DNA of 64,000 bases from Numida meleagris (GCF_002078875.1 NC_034420.1:3843814-3907813); one strand, 5' to 3'; shown: positions 25,664 through 39,412, counted from the first letter of the stretch. Notes: generated from the sequence alone by a model not told the origin. A program made the numbers and translations.

Positions 25664-26730
25664 GTAAGTGCCAATGTAGTGCGCCATTCTTTGTCATTTC
25701 TCTCCATTTTTAATCCATGTCATGTGAAAGAAAGTCATGTGTTTTGAAAACTGTATTCTGAGTAGTTACCAGATTATTGTAGTTGTTCTCTTTGCCTACA
25801 CTCTTTTGATATAAGGGCTCAAACCATTCTTTGATATATATTAAGATTCTGTTTGAAGTTTCCCTACCTCAAAATAAGGTGTAGTTCTTGTCACATTATG
25901 TGCAGATTGTGTTTACATCTCACAAGTCTGGGATTACAGCTGTATACTGAAAAAAGCACGGTCTCTTTTTGTTTTTGTAAAGTCACGCTGTTTTATCTTT
26001 TGTTGGTGGATTCCCCAAGAGGTGGAGGGATTTCACACTAACTTGAGAGGTTGCATTTGTAATGAAGTGAGGTATGACATCAGAACGGATTGTCCCTACT
26101 GATTCGATTTCTTGTGTGCCACATTTCATTACTCCCAATTCTTTAACATTTTTCTGAATTTTGTGTTGAAAGATCAAATACAGACTTGTTTCTTTTTACT
26201 ACCTTTAAGATCTGTAATCATCTGTTTTTGTGTCTGTAGCTTCTACCATGATCCTAAAGTACTATTAGATGAAACTAAATTGCTTTTGGTTAGTCCATGA
26301 GGGATGCAGATAGTTTCTTTTCCTGTTTAGGAGTTTGTAGTGCAAAGGTTACCAATATCCAACCAGCTTTTACGGACCACATGGTATGGATTTAAATGTT
26401 TTTATAGTCATTGGACAGCTTTTAATTGCTGTAGAAATACTGCTATGTTGCAAAATTCAGTGGAATAACAGATTAATTGGTGAGACAACACATAAGCAAT
26501 TCCACTGTATTATGACTGCCAGGAATGTAAGGGTTATGGCCAGTGAAGACAATGTGCTATAAAGCTTGCTGATGATCTGCTCTACACTACCGTTCCTCTG
26601 ACTTCATCAGTTGCTTTTATAATTTACGTTTATCCTCAAAATTGTTGGGATTATTATCTCTGCGTAACAATTAGAGGTAGCTTATTGTGCTTGATTTGTA
26701 CCTCAATAGGAAATAAATATTAGCACAGCG

Positions 26731-26815
26731 AATTGGTGATATTTGTGATCGGTGGATGGTTGGACTGAATGATCTTGTAGGTCTTTTCCAGTGTTGGTGA
26801 TTCTATGATTCTGTG
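26731..26815 (+). mobile_element. CR1 LINE 3'-end fragment, sense
   Basis: Matches the end of the larger CR1 copy at 58690-59999: GGTGGATGGTTGGACTG, ATGATCTTGTAGGTCTTTTCCA, then TTCTATGATTCTGTGA. It contains only the 3' terminal part. Confidence 0.85.
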
Positions 26816-29720
26816 AATGCAGAGAATAAACAACATCTTAAAATTACCATTGTTGAGCATATATCTAGAGCCTTTAAAACATTTACAGGAAGTACAAACC
26901 CATACACAAGCTGTTCTGACTATCTATTTACTTGCCTCCGGACAAAGTTCAGAAGATATGGGTTGTATTGGTATCCACTTACATTGTTGCATATAAAAGG
27001 TAAGTGTAATACTTGATTTTCTAACTCTGGAAATTAGGTTAAAAATATCCTAAAAATATGAATTGCATTTACTGTGCTAAGAAAAGTCAGTGTTTAATCT
27101 TGTTTTCAATTCTGTCAGGTGCAGGGTAAGCAAGTTTGCAGTGGTGTCTGGAATGATTCTTAATAAGAGGCAGAGAAGAGACTGGTTTCAGACTTGCTCC
27201 CAAATTAGTGTTGAGTTTGGAGAATTGTAAAATGTTACTTGGTAATGTTAACAATGCTAGCAGAAATCACATCAGTTTTGTTGCTCTCTGCCTAAGTCAT
27301 GTGGAGAGCAGTATCTGCAGGAAGACTGAAATTGGTGTGCTCCAGCACTTTCCTGCAGCAATGCACTTCAATGTCAGAGAGCAAGTGAAAATGTTGATCT
27401 TTAGTGTGGTCACAATAGCACTGAATATTCATATCTGGTCTCCTTTCTAGTATCTCTAGCCCCTATGACTTGTGAAAGCAATTTAGGAGAGCAGAAAGTG
27501 GAGGAAAACTTGGAGAGCCTTTAAGTTAGATGATAGGATAGCCAGTCAAGATGCAGATAACAGATACAGCAGGCTGTAAAACTTCTAGCTCCATAGAACG
27601 CTGCATGAAGCTTGTTAATGATTTAGATGTCAGACTTCGTGCATCCTAGGCAGTGCTTATTTGAGTCTTTGCCTATAGATAATCTTTTTATATCATGTTA
27701 ATCCTGCATATATCCTTTACAAATTCACTGTCATTTCAGGTGGGAGTAGTCCTGCAGAAAGAATATTGGTGACTTGTATGTTCAGGGTGTAATCTGAGCT
27801 AACCCTCATGTAAACTTTATTGCTGACTTCATAATGGAGTCAACGCTGAGAATTTACTTTCATTATGAAATATATCTTAAGAAATTTAAGTCATTCTATC
27901 AGAATAAGTGACATCACTGTCATTGCCACATACCTTTTTTTTTTTTACATTTGGTAGAACAATTTTTTTGTTTTGTGAAAGTACTGGTAAGAAAGAACAA
28001 TCAACCTAAAATCCAAGGGCAAAGTCATTTCACATTCTCACATCTAGTTTGAGTAAAAGACATTCTCACAGAGCAAAATGTTTCTAGAAGGATGGAAGAT
28101 TGCTGTCACCGTGTTTTCTCAGAAAAATCCTGGCATAAATTCCTTTGACCAAGAAAGCCATTCTGTTTTATGAGAAGTTTATCGTACTGCTCAGAAATTC
28201 AGTTTGACTGAGTCTACTCTGCACTTATTCAATAAAAAATCCATCCAAAGGTCAGGTTCCAGCTACACATGGAATAATGACTGTCTTTTGATTTGATACG
28301 ATAGGCAGAGTAATGTTCTCTTGCTGTAATGTAGCTACGGAACCAAGAAAATTCTCCCTATGTGCAGCAGCCCACATCTCTCCTCACAGGGAGTTGTGAG
28401 GTTGTGCATTGGTATTTTTTTCCCTTTGGGATTGTCCCCTCTTGTTGGTGATAAGTCACACCCTTTGCATAAAAGGCAGCTGTGCAGTGGTGCTTCCTGA
28501 ACACTTAATTCCACACCATTATCCTATGGTCTGATTCTGATCATCTTTTAGAGATCTGACTCTTACTAGAGATGAAATTCCTCTTTTGGATTACATGGTA
28601 TGGACAAACTACATTCTGGGGTTACTATTGCATACACCAAATTTCAAAATGGGTTATTACTTGAGATGGTGCATTTTTCATTTATCTGTTTCTACCTAGC
28701 ATTGTAAATACGCATTCCACATAAAAAACATTTCCTCTGTAGACTGTAGTCTATTCAGAATATTTATATGTTAGTATTAAAATTCTATGCTTACTCCTCC
28801 ACCTGGGGCATTTCCAAGTTCTTTTGCTTATTAGTTACATTCAATTACAGCATTCTACTTGTACTTCCTCTTAACTCAGTCTTTCTTCATAAGCCAAACT
28901 GTGTCAGATAAGAACCCATGACTAACAAACTGTCCCACAAAACTGAAACACACAGCTGTTACTGTAACATGATCATTAAAGATGAAGTACATTTTACTCC
29001 ATGTTTCAGTATTAATTAAAGATCTTTTACTCTGCCTTCTTCTTCCTTTCTTTTTTCATTAATATGGGTAGGCAGAACCTTTCTAGCAAAGCTTCCAAGA
29101 AGTCCTGAATTTGCTTTTGTTGATAAAAAGCTATCACAAAACAGGCGCTTCCCTTGTCACGGGACATAAAGCAGACATCATATAATACTAATTTTCCCTT
29201 GCTGCTGACCTCTGCCACATGTGACTTGGAATTTGTTGTGTTACCCTATTATACTTTTCCCTTAGGTGCATTATTCTGAAGGTCCTCGTTGCAAGCATGT
29301 TCATTAGTAAATAAAGGAATTTAGGAAAGCTTTAAAGCTGTGTACTGGGCTTACTTTTTCATAATTTCATAAAATAGATAGCTAGAATGTACAAAATGCA
29401 ATTCAATTTTTTGTAAAGCTTCTTTCAGAAGCTGACAGCAGCAGCCAAATCGACTGAGGAAAAATGAGTTACAAGAAACTAAAGCTAAGGATTAGACAAA
29501 GGGCATTGTGTGGTATAAAAGACTCCCTGCTTACAAAGTGATTCCCTTGTGTATTTCAGAGTAAAAATGACCAGTGTATGTTACAGAGAAACCCAGGAGG
29601 ATAGCCATGGAAAAGTTTTGCGTGAATGCTCTGATGAAAACAAAAATCATTAAGCACCTGGAGATTTACTAAAAGAGAAACACTAAAACAAATATGTCTT
29701 CATGGTTTGCTGGTAAATGA

Positions 29721-29738
29721 GTGATGTGATCACATCAC
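29721..29738. repeat. 18-bp perfect palindrome
   Basis: GTGATGTGATCACATCAC is identical to its reverse complement. The flanking bases (A on both sides) break the symmetry. Its role is unknown. Confidence 0.9.
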
Positions 29739-32700
29739 AACATTAGCACAGTATGTACAATAAAAGGAGAAGTTTACATGTATCTAGGGAGGGTAAGAGA
29801 AAATGCTTGCAAGATGAAACAGAGAACATAGCATAACAGGTAGGGAACGTGCAGAATGGACTCAACCTTGGAGAGTAGGGATGACCTAGGAACTGGGGAG
29901 GAGACGAAGTTTCCAAACAATCCATTTTCTGATCAGACTTGATCTTATCTGCTACTGATGCTCTGAAGGACCTTCTGAGTGTGTAAGAGGAGGATTTGAT
30001 TAATCACTAGTGCCAAGGACTGCAGTGTGGGTTGGAACAGACACTTGAGAGAATAAAGGCTGGCTTTGCTCCGTACAGAAATTGTTGGGGTAAAGAAGGC
30101 TGAACAGGAAACAGCAAAACATGTGATGATGAGAAAGATTGGGAACAAAGTAAATTGTCAGACTGATAGAAGTGTTAAGAGTCTGAGAAAGTGAGCAATA
30201 TCTGGGGATAAAGCCTGTAATTGTTAATAGTGAGCCTGGGGCACAACTTGCCCAGTGGGCTTTGGGGATGTGGCAGCAAGGCTGGGATGCTGGGGTGGCA
30301 GGCAGACAGGGCTGGGCAGGCCACCAGGCCAGGATGGAGCAGCGTGGGTGAAGCTGGAGCCAGTGTGGCCCAGCAGAGCAGGAAACACAACCTCAGAGCC
30401 TTCCTGATGTGTCACCATGAGCGTTTGAAACCCAACAACAGTTAAGCAATGCAGGCATTAACTGTATTAACTGTTGCTATTTATTCCAGTTAGATATTAA
30501 TTCGGAGGTGCTGGTACTGTACTTCTGTTGTACATGAGCTTCCTTGTGCTGGAATTGGTTATGGCACTTTTGGTTTTGAGTTCAGTAAATAGAGAAAGAC
30601 ATTAAGATACTTAAGAATTTAGGTTGAAGCAGTAAAGAAAATAATAACATATATATGTATGGAATCTGTTTGGTGCAGAAACAGGAAAATTCTAAAATGA
30701 GGGCATTGGAGAAGATCGTTTGATGAGTGCTGTTCAGAGGATTGGGGTCTATCTCTTTTTGCCAGTGGGTTTATTGATTGATTCCAAGCGAGTGACTTGC
30801 ACTGACTTCCATGGGTGGTCACTGATGATGTAACCCTCCTTTTCTGGCTGACTCAGCTGAGATATTCAGAAGCACTTGAGGACTCACAGCTGCAGTAAAA
30901 GTCAATAGGAACTGCTCTGAACATGCAGTGTTGCACTACGCTAATTACTCTGTAAAGCCAAGTCCCTATCATCTGCAGACTGGAGTCTACAATCCGTAGA
31001 TACGTATCATGACATTTCTGGTGAGATGGTAACCACAGCTCCTAGTCTGGCTTCTGAGCAGAGAGTGAGAGAGTAAAGTAGGCTGGCAGTCCTGCTACCA
31101 GCAGCTAGCTGAGGCTTAAGGCCAGTTTTGAGTCACTTCTCTGTATTGGTTTAGTTTATCATTCTCACTGTCGGTAGCAGGTAGCTGAAATGGTGACCAA
31201 GAGTTTATAGGTATGAACAGTGCTTGATTTTGGTACACAATTTCTACACTTAGGAAAAATGCTAAAATTTTATCATTTAGGAAAGATCTAATGCGCTTGG
31301 CTGTTGTTTTTTGCACGATTCTGTCAAAATGAAAACAAACCTACATTTCTGCAAGAAAATCACTTTGAAATGAAATGTTGTACTTGTTCCATCTTTAATT
31401 AGTGCATTTCTGACAAATTTAATAGCCAGAGAATTGCTGTCGTGGGAGTAACACTGTGTTGGGAAGTCCTGATGGATGGACATACTTTCTCAGCTTCACG
31501 AAGACAAAAGTTTTTTGTGTTTCTCAAGAATATAGGTGCGTGGGCACTACAGATATGAGGGTAGAGGAAAGACAGTTATGAATTTAACATTATTCTCCCT
31601 CCTAAAAGAAAGTTATCTTAATTTTCCCAAGCTTCCAGTAAATACTGTAGCTGAAGCCAGCACAGTATTTTTGAACACAGTAATAAATGTTCCATAATTG
31701 CCTCTGGTGGCAAGTTCTCTGGGTAGGGAATCAGGTTGGCTCCTGTAGTTGAATCATATAATATGATTTTCATTCACTGCTGTAAATTGGCTCTGGACAG
31801 TTTCACATGTCAAATTTGAGTACTGTTTTCTGGGTTTCACAAGGCAAACTGTGTTACTGGCTCCTTACATTCAGCATCAAAATGAGATTTCTATTGTCAG
31901 GCCAGAAATAGGTAGATGACCTTCTATTGAATGATAGCAAGACCCAAAAATAAGGATGAAATAATAAAGAAAATATTTTAGATTGAGAGCGGAAAAAATA
32001 CAAATTTATGGGAAATGTCAAGAAGGTGCTTTGTTTGCTGAGACAGCTGAAGAAAAACAGGAAGCTGTGTTTCACAGTTTATAACACAAGCAGTAACTGC
32101 AGGGAGTTTCTGCTGTAAGACCAAGGCAGGATTTATTTCTTACATATTTATCTGTGTAAGTAACTAGTGTCATCCGTAAGCATTATAAGGTGTTTTTATT
32201 TTTATAAATCTAGACTTTATACACTGATAATAATGTTCATTCTTTTGGCTGCGTGTTTTTTTTTCTGTGTTCTCTCTTTTTACTCTTGTGAAATCTACAC
32301 TTCAAAAAAAATTAAAGAAAAAATTATGTGCAGGTGAAATTTAATCACGCAAGCTCTGCAGGAGTTACTGTTCTTACAGGGCTGTAGGTTTGGATCTGTT
32401 GGGTTTTTTTTGTTGGTTACTTTTTTCCTCCAGAGACATCACTTCAGCAGGAACATATAATTAGCCTTGTTAATAAGAAATGAATGGTAAGGCCAGAAAG
32501 GGCAATAAGTAGTAGTACCAACTAATCAGATTTGTTAACTGAATATCACTCAACTAAGGGTTGGAGATTGAGATTGACAAAACACCCTAATAGAAGTGTC
32601 TTTCAAAACCTTTTGCCAAGTCTGCTTTGATAAAAACCACTACTTCTTGTTTACATTTGTGAAATGTAACTGTAGGCCAAGTATTGATTGCTAGTGTGCT

Positions 32701-32747
32701 CTGTAGAGACTGTGCATCTCCCAGGTATAGACTTGAAGCTTCAGATT

Positions 32748-32810
32748 TAAGAAACAAAAGAACAAAACAAAACCAAAGCAACAACAACAAAAAACCAGCC
32801 ACAACAAAAC
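32748..32810. repeat. A-rich / CAA-rich low-complexity tract
   Basis: AACAAAA, CAACAACAAC and similar units make up about 60 bp of A-rich sequence. The long minus-strand ORFs across it read through poly-Phe/Leu-like low-complexity translation and are not genes. Confidence 0.85.
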
Positions 32811-35800
32811 ACGCTCGGCAGAGATCTGAGCCTCACGTAAGATACTGCATTCTTGAAAAGTAGCTGTGAGAACCTCATCCTCATGTAGCACCCTGCAGGC
32901 CAGTCTCCTTGGAGCTCTCTGAACTGAATTCAGCAGGTCTGAGCTGGAACCGTGGGGGGACACAAAAGTCCAGACGTGAGACCAAAGTTTCTGCTGTTGT
33001 TACCACACCAAAGCATCTTGGAAACACAAACCTGCAGGAATACACACCTGCTGGCTGAATGAAGCACACGGCTTGGCTGTGTTTCTGTAGCAGGGAGCTG
33101 GAGATGGACAATTCTCTGCAGCCTAAAGACTTGTTCTGTTCCATGTTTCTCCTTGCAGCCTGTAGGCAGATCCCAGAGAGGATCTTCCTGCAAGCACAGA
33201 TCCCAAGTCCGTGGGAGCTACAGAAGTCTGCTGAGAAGGGAAATTATCTCCATCTAATCCTAGCTCAGGTCCTCCTAGTGTACAGTGGTGATCCTAAATA
33301 TCCCATGACAAGAAGTAGCAAAAGAGTGAGAGGATATTTTGTATTTTACCCCTAAAACAGCTTGCATTTAGCCTTTAGCATCCTCACTGATTGTACCCAT
33401 TGCTGATGGCTTGCAGGCGAGTGATGGTCACTTGAAATCACTGCTTTTACCTCTGGGCACAGCCTGCAAAGAGTTGTCTCAGATGTGACGGTGCAGGGAG
33501 AGCGAGCTGAGGCACTGGCAGTGTGCTCAGTGGGTGCTGCACCCTCCCTCCAAGGATGGAGCAGGGAAAATCAATCAGTGAGACTGGCAGGAGAAAGTAA
33601 TGCTGCAGTATGATGAGAAGAGCCAAAAATACCACCCAGGAATGTGGAGTATTGCAGGGGTAAATGGAGAAGCCTTGAGGTCTGGCAGAATCTTACTGCA
33701 TACTGTGTTTGTATAGATAGAAACGTTGGTATTATGTCAAAAACTGTTTTGCAAAATAACAGACTACAGATTTATCTGATGTCTTCCTGTCTGTCTGTAC
33801 AGTGCTTGGCACAAAATTAAAATACCACAGCAGAGCCAGTGGATTCCTAGTGTGACCACCATTATAAATTCACTGCTCAACTTGGGACCTGGGTGAGCTT
33901 AAAATAAATTAACTGTAGTGTGTCAGAAAATCCAATATCACTAGCATTACTTTTAGATGAACACCATGGTATCGGGGAACACACAAGAAGATGTGGTTTC
34001 ATTCTGGCAGATGCCTTTTGGTGAGTGGAGTAATCTGTGTAACTTCCTAGGTAGATTTATTTTGAAAAGTCACTTCATTCTTGATGAGATTTTGTCCTTT
34101 GAAGATTTGCCCTTAGCCAAATGCCTAAGAAGCACGAGGATGTTGACAGCTGGACCCTGAAAAACACCAAGCATCAGGATAAGAAGGGCAACTCTGCTTG
34201 TCACCTTGTATTAATAGAGGTGGACGGTTCACTGGCTCTCACTTCTCTAGTTCCTAACACAGAGGGGCAGACTCAATGACAGAGCATTTCCTAATATATA
34301 TTAATCTTATTTGGAAGTCATTCAGGTGCTACGATGAAAGGCAGAATTATAAAAGTCTTGGAGAACCGCGTGTGTTTATAGTGGGAATCTCTGGCTAAGG
34401 TAGAGACTAAAGGCTTTAGCTGTCTGTTAGTTAAAACAAGAAGCAAGCACGGAGATATTTATTTCTTGCTAGTGTAGATCTATAAACACTTTGTAAAGCA
34501 GCAGAACTGCAGGGTTTTTGCCTCATGCTTTGCAGAGAAGTGCCCTGCGCAGTGCTGCGGTGTGAAGAGCAGGGACTGTGTGACGTCTCTTTCTCACTGC
34601 AGAGTAAGCTGCAAGTGCTGACAGTGTGACTGCAGGACAGGGTTCCTTCCTACCCCGTGAAGGTGTTCTCTGTGCAGTGCTGTCTTTGGGTGAATCCTCC
34701 AGTGCAGCTGCTGGAGCCTGCTGTGCATGGAGGCAAGGAAGGGGTCAGGAGAGCATTCAGCTCTAGCCCATAGTTGCAGTAAGACAACCAGATTTTAAGT
34801 ATGATCTATTCCTCTCAAATACTGAAAATAAATCTGTGAACTTTTCCCCATTGGAAACTAAAAGGTATGATAAGATATTCAAGTCTAAAATGTGAGATAA
34901 ATGTCAAATAGTAGTCCAGGCAGCTTTTGTGATCCAGTTTTTCTCTCCCCTTGGCACGCAGGCTGTTGCTTTAGTTTCACTGTCCCTTACACAAAGTGCT
35001 GGGTGAATATGTGGGTTATTTCCCCCAGATAGTCCTTGACTGGCTCCTGAAAATCCTCGCTTATAGGACAGGAGCAAAGAAAGCATCTTGCCCTTCCCAA
35101 GAACCTTCGCAGAGGCTGTGTGCATCCTGCCAGAGACGAGCGCTAACAGTCACTGCTGCACGCTAATCCAATCTCATGCTCTCTCTCTCCTGGAGATTGC
35201 TTTTAGTTGTCGGCTGCCTGGGTGATGCAGCCCTGGTGAGCCCCACAGCACGGCTTGTGGCGTGATGCAGGGAGCAGCCCGGCTCATTCACTTGTTTGCT
35301 GTCTCCCGGCAGGGAGCTCATGGCTGCCGGATGCAGAGGGACGTTTCTGACACATCTCAGGCAAGAGCTCGATGGCACTGTTAATAGAGCATGGCTGTCT
35401 CATTTGTAGGCTCTATTCATCTGACAGCTGAGAATTATCGGTACTGATGCTTCACTCCCTCTCTCTTTTTCTCCAAGCTAGTGATTTGTCTATGTTATGG
35501 GTAGGCAAGCTTGACAAAACATTACACATTAGCAGCTGAGACGGTGTTTGAAATGGGAAAATTGCTAGCAAACGGCTCCATTAGAGACCAAGTAACAAAT
35601 TCTTTCTTTCTTTCATTGAAAGAGAGATAGTTAAGGCCCAAATTAATACAACTGTCTCCCCCACTCTGCAGGGGAAATCACTCTTCAAGACAAATGGCTT
35701 CGTCACCCCTGGGAGCTGAGCTGGCTCTACAAGGCTGCCTTAGGGAGGGCTTTTAACCTTTGTGTTTTGCCATCCTGGGTGTGAGCAGTACAGGCGCCAG

Positions 35801-37892
35801 CTGAGGAGGTGATGAAAAGATCTGCACCTCAGTGAACTCTGAGATGGATTAGCATGGGAATTTGAGTGCTTATTCTTTGCTCTGGGATCATTTGTCATAT
35901 CTAACTGCATAGTTTTCCATTGTTTTTTTTTCTCTGATATGTTTACTTTTTGCTCTCATTGCTGCAAAGTTATTCAGAAAGAGTGAGAAGAAGGAAGACT
36001 TTATCCTGTCTAGCATTGTGTTATTACAAGAAAAATGTATCTGAATCCATTGGATCCTCATACTCTCCAATTTCTGGTAATATATTAGAGAGGGGAAAGG
36101 AAATTGTTCTTGTCCTTTGATGTTGTTGTCGAAGGCAATAAAATAAAGCTTCAAGAGGCAGACAGCACTGCTGCATGTCAGGAGGGGGGAGATATGCTTC
36201 AATTCATCCAAATGGTACAGCTGGCAGCAGGCGACAGGCACGGTGAAATGGGTGACTGAAAGGAGGAACAAAAGCCCCTGAGAGGTTTGAACATGGCCAA
36301 TTTATTTTATCAGCCTTGTGAATTCGACTTGTGTAGCCTTTTAAATGGATCTTATTATGAAATACCAGAGGAAAATCGAGTAAAATTTTATTGAGTTGTA
36401 AGAAATCTTTAATGTGGCAGACAATAGTTCAGATGATCAAAGTTTACTCTTTTAGGACTTCATCTCATGTACAGAGTTCTCAAATGTATTGTAAAAGTAG
36501 TTTATGGTATATTCCAGCGATACACAAAATAAGTCATCTTGCTCCTTTGCACTAGTGCAGGTGTGTGTGAAAGTGCTTCATGGGATGCAGGGACAGACCA
36601 CGAGAAGAGCAGTTTTCCAGAGGCCATGCTTGGGTATACCAGCTAGTTCCCTCTGAAATAGAATGGGCTGTGAAATCTAGGCTCGCCTTTCACTTTTTGT
36701 AGAAAAATAATACAAGACTAGATAAGAAGTATGGTTTTATTTCACTTGAAGGATGGCTCCTCTAGCAGCAGCATTTCCCGTTATCTCATGGTTAATGTTG
36801 GTTTATAATTAAGCCTTCATCACCCTGAAATTGCCAACACCCCTTCAGGCAAACCTACTGTTTTTTAGAGGTTGTTAATCCCGTACTGGCCTTCAAGTGT
36901 CATTTATGAGCTCAGACAGCTCAGAGTATTAATGTATTAAAAAAACATTTTGCTGTTTTAATTGTATAACTGCACTTTCAGCTAATGCATTTCAGTCTAT
37001 AACGTACATTTACGAAAAATCAAACTGAAGTCAGGCTAATATTTCATCCTTCTTAAATACCTGTTTGTTTAATGCTTCACTTTATGCTTCAAGTTCAGCT
37101 GCATTTTGTTCCCAAGTTGGAATCCACCTGAGCACAGGGCTGGTGAGAGGCTCAGCCTGCGGTACCACTTGTTGCTCCTGTGCAAACACCTGCAAACCGC
37201 AGTCGCAGTGCACCAAGCAGAAACACCATGCATAGTCTCTAGTCCTTCTCTGACAAAGAGCATTGCATGAAATGCAGTAGGAAAATGTAAGGTGATAAGG
37301 TGGCAGTGTAGCAGCAGATGACAGCAGCCTTGTTCATCTACTTGGCCACGCGCTGCCAATGTTCTAGGAAAGGGCGAAGCAGGTAGCACTGTGGAACAGC
37401 CCTTCTGTATTCCTCTCCGCCTTCTCTAGAAATTGGTCGTATCACTCAAAGTCTGAGCCTACTCCAGTTTTGACGCTTTTTTTTTTTGCCCTTTCTGGTG
37501 TTATTTTGTGTGGATTTACACTTCTGAGTGACTGAAATGTCCTTGGAATTTTAAGCAGGTATGAATGGGGCCATATTTCCCTCCCGGCAGCGTGCTCGGG
37601 TCGTGCCATAAGGACAGCTCTGCGCCTGTGTGCAGCGTGCACGGCCCATTCCCATCCATAGAGCAAGGGGCTGGGCAAGCAGGCCCTCCTTTGTTCCCAC
37701 AAGTGTCTGCTTAGAAACACTTGGGCGGGGTTACCGAACTGGCAAGCTGCCGAAAAGCCTTTATGGGAAGAGTGTGCCGCTAATTCCGGTGACCAACACC
37801 CAACAATAGCAGTGTGCTCAGCATAAAGCAGTCTGCATCCCACGGTGGGCTTGCCAGAAACGATGCCCGTTATATTCAGAGCTACTGGAAGG

Positions 37893-37920
37893 GAAATCTC
37901 AGGTGCAAATCTGAGATTTC
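37893..37920. repeat. Perfect inverted repeat, 10-bp arms, 8-nt loop
   Basis: GAAATCTCAG at 37893-37902 and CTGAGATTTC at 37911-37920 are exact reverse complements. The loop GTGCAAAT is itself an octamer-like motif. Confidence 0.9.
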
Positions 37921-38041
37921 ACAAAATGCAAATCAAGAAACAAGGAAGGGAATTAACGATGCAAATCACGAAACAAGGAAGGGAATTAACTCCGATCACA
38001 GCCTTTAAAACAGAAAAGAAAAGAAAAAGGTCTGTGCAAAT
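37903..38041. promoter_or_regulatory. Cluster of four octamer-like (POU) motifs, possible regulatory element
   Basis: ATGCAAAT, the canonical octamer bound by POU-domain factors, occurs at 37926-37933 and 37959-37966. The one-base variant GTGCAAAT occurs at 37903-37910 and 38034-38041, giving four sites within 139 bp. Two of them were created by the tandem duplication. That it acts as an enhancer is inference only. Confidence 0.3.
37927..37990. repeat. 33-bp tandem duplication (about two copies)
   Basis: The unit begins at 37927 (TGCAAATCAAGAAACAAGG and so on) and starts again at 37960 with a single A-to-C difference, ending at 37990. The period is 33 bp. It lies six bases after a perfect inverted repeat. 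Confidence 0.95.
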
Positions 38042-39340
38042 TGGCTGTACAAATATCACAATGTTCATGACTTAAATAGCTTCTCAGAGCGTAATCAAGC
38101 TGGCAAAATACTGTGTTTTCGAGGGAACTGGTTTTTAGCCTGTTGAAAGCACAGATCAACAGAAGGAATCGCTGCGTGGTAGAGGGCTGATGGGCTGTAC
38201 CCCTTTTCTTTCCACCCTTCCACAGTTCTTAAAAACCATCGGTTGCTTCTCCCTGTATCTCATTTTACCTCTGTTCAAGATTTCTGCTATTATAACTGTT
38301 TATCACATTTTTGGAAAAAAAATACACAACTTTTGAGTAATAAGTAAGAGCTGGGTAAAATCAAATTTTGCTTTCTATTCCTGCTATAATTGCGTGATTT
38401 TAACTGCCATGGACTTTTGGATTTGTTGTCTGGAGGGTCTTGTTTTGCATTTATAATTGAGATGCATATTTAGGGTTCAAATGAGGAGAAGACAGTCCTT
38501 TCTTGCAGGTATTTGGGGATCTTGCTTCTGAAAGTGCTTCTGTGAAGGCACAGAAATGAATCATCTTAATGGTTTCTGCATGCAGTATCTTAAAAGCATC
38601 TACAAGCATTTATGGTACTTTATAAAGAATGCTTCTTTCAAAACAGATCCCAGAAATGAAAACAGCAGCATTTTCACTTAGTCTGGACCATATTTTAAAA
38701 CAATTTTGATATTTGTTAGTGAAAATTGGAACGTATAGTCCTTTTTCCTGTTTTAAATAGATTCCCCCCAAGAAAAAAAAAAGAAAAAAAGTTAAAAATC
38801 TGAATTTATATTGCAGTGGTTTCCACATGGTTCTGCAGTAGTATTGTTAATGCAAGTGATGGATCAGGGGCAGAACTTCAGCATGTTCCCACAGATTGTT
38901 GCTCCAGAGTCACTCTGCTGGTATAAATCTGCTCATTGAGCTGTCACAAAATAGCATCACTGTCAGTTTGGTTACCTGCTATTTGCAGTGAGGGAAAGCA
39001 TCTGTATTTTCTACCTTAAATTTGACTAAGTGGTAATGCAGTATACCTAGGGTTTTTTTAAAGTAATTCCATGTGCTTTAAAGATGCAATTTCTACAGCT
39101 TCTATTTTTTTTTTATATACAGACTTAATGCAATCAATGAGATGAATTTCTTTTCTAAGAAATGTTATTTCCTCAGTGTTTTTTCCACTTAGGACTTTCA
39201 AAAGAAAAATCTATTTCACATACACAACTATTTTATAGAGGTTTATATTTGTGCAAAAAAAAAAAAAAGTTTTAATGTTTAATGTTATTCCTGTCCTGTA
39301 ATTGTGTATATAACATGTATATTACTTTCTTTGTTTTCAG

Positions 39341-39412
39341 CCGTTTGGAACAAAACCTCATCAAAATCATTCCCCCCGGAGCTTTTACGCAGTACAAGAA
39401 ACTTAAGAGAAT
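39341..39412 (+). CDS. SLIT3: SLIT3 exon: first LRR of domain D2
   Basis: A 72-nt exon encoding RLEQNLIKIIPPGAF, TQYKKLKR and the first two bases of Ile. It is the first full LRR after the LRRNT cap, with the LxxNxI consensus in LEQNLI and the closing GAF. The acceptor is TTTGTTTTCAG at 39330-39340 and the donor GTAAGT at 39413. It is phase 2 on both sides, one exact repeat. TQYKKLKR is diagnostic for SLIT3; SLIT1/2 have SPYRKLRR or SPYKKLRR. D2 LRRs form the concave face that contacts Robo. Confidence 0.97.

Larger units (their letters stand above)
25664..39340 (+). other. SLIT3 intron, 13.7 kb
   Basis: The largest complete intron in the window. It contains a plus-strand CR1 tail at about 26731-26815, an A/CAA-rich tract at 32748-32810, an 18-bp palindrome at 29721-29738, a GC-rich patch at about 30235-30385, and a CpG-containing segment at 37560-37880 followed by the hairpin, tandem repeat and octamer element at 37893-38041. 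Sequence from about 34500 to 37080 is less repetitive, with homeodomain-type TAAT motifs in places. No additional exon is supported. Confidence 0.85.

Noticed and set aside
35888..36271. 127-codon minus-strand ORF
   Set aside because: No recognisable domain or coding signature; intronic and isolated.
37442..37843. 133-codon minus-strand ORF
   Set aside because: It occupies a CpG-richer patch where stop codons are rarer. The translation resembles no family I know and has no flanking splice or promoter signals.
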